Source: Flavobacterium sp. J27
GTDB taxonomy: Bacteria > Bacteroidota > Bacteroidia > Flavobacteriales > Flavobacteriaceae
Reading direction: 5' to 3'
Length of the DNA: 41,456 nucleotides
Assembly: GCF_004303025.1 (NCBI RefSeq)
Contig: NZ_PJQW01000018.1
Location: forward strand, 1-41,456
Below, one piece after another: positions 41,339 to 41,456 of the stretch. The translations under genes and the position numbers were made by a program. Under the pieces are notes generated by a model, which worked only from the letters and a program-made list of their open reading frames with translations, was not told where the DNA came from and made no database searches. Within the stretch, counting starts at the first letter, position 1, and each line of letters begins with the position of its first letter.

Positions 41339-41456
41339 ATGGCAATAAGTACAAAAATTCATATAAAAATTGGTTCTGAAACACTTACGCGATTTTCAAA
41401 ATTAGTAATCCATCAGAAAGTTCACACGCACCATACTTTTTCTATTTTGCAACCTT
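41339..41456 (+). CDS. vgrG: T6SS spike protein VgrG (TssI), 5' end only
   Basis: The window ends 39 codons into the gene. The visible start is MAISTKIHIKIGSETLTRFS, then KLVIHQKVHTHHTFSIL, which matches the N-terminal gp27-like strand pair of Bacteroidota VgrG (beta strand, then an IHQ...HHTF stretch). VgrG trimers cap the Hcp tube and carry effectors. Following two hcp genes and an effector, this is the expected next gene. The remainder is outside the window. Confidence 0.75.
   Translation, partial: MAISTKIHIKIGSETLTRFSKLVIHQKVHTHHTFSILQP

Overview
The window looks like a chromosome segment of a Flavobacteriaceae bacterium (Flavobacterium-like). This rests on low GC, absence of Shine-Dalgarno leaders, TAnnTTTG-type promoter boxes, a PorT homologue, a lipidated TamA-like protein (TamL), a Bacteroidota-type (T6SSiii) type VI secretion cluster and an AccD without its zinc-ribbon cysteines. 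No database search was possible; names rest on motifs and recalled family features.

Region 1 (about 1-16,930) is an integrated mobile element, probably a prophage, whose left end lies outside the window. A tyrosine integrase lies next to the 3' end of tRNA-Leu(UAG), the usual target geometry. A long co-directional block (229-13,566) encodes mostly small proteins, about twelve of them with predicted membrane segments: a transglutaminase-fold protein, two beta-rich capsid candidates, two annexin-repeat-like membrane proteins, a carboxypeptidase-regulatory-like membrane protein, a lysozyme-like 'NNNPGN' protein, a LamG protein, an SGNH/sialate esterase, a u-spanin-like lipoprotein, an M23 peptidase, a WHy/LEA-like protein and a 762-residue fusion of ArdC, zincin and RecA-type ATPase. 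No terminase, portal, tail tube, tail fibre, baseplate or tape-measure gene is visible. My reading is a non-tailed, probably membrane-containing temperate virus or a relative of one; this is the most novel part of the window. A control region follows: a repressor, a divergent early promoter region with three CGAATT boxes at an 11-bp period and a 14-bp palindrome, two small early genes, an AT-rich inverted-repeat cluster, and the integrase.

Region 2 (17,054-34,981) is ordinary chromosome, nearly all on the minus strand: tRNA-Leu with a very clear promoter, accD, fba, tamL, a SpoU-type RNA methyltransferase (plus strand), porT, ubiE, folA, a DUF547 protein, a large zinc metalloprotease, a TonB-C protein, a SAM methyltransferase, thyA, a CNT nucleoside transporter, a BFN nuclease-family protein, etfA and etfB. 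Thymidylate synthase, dihydrofolate reductase and the nucleoside transporter are all tied to nucleotide supply. A structured intergenic element, possibly a non-coding RNA, lies at about 33,055-33,165.

Region 3 (35,177-41,456) is the start of a type VI secretion cluster on the plus strand: a PKD-domain inner-membrane protein, sheath proteins TssB and TssC, two TssD (Hcp) tube proteins, a candidate polymorphic-toxin effector translationally coupled to a lipoprotein that may be its immunity protein, a TPR protein and the start of a VgrG cut by the window edge.
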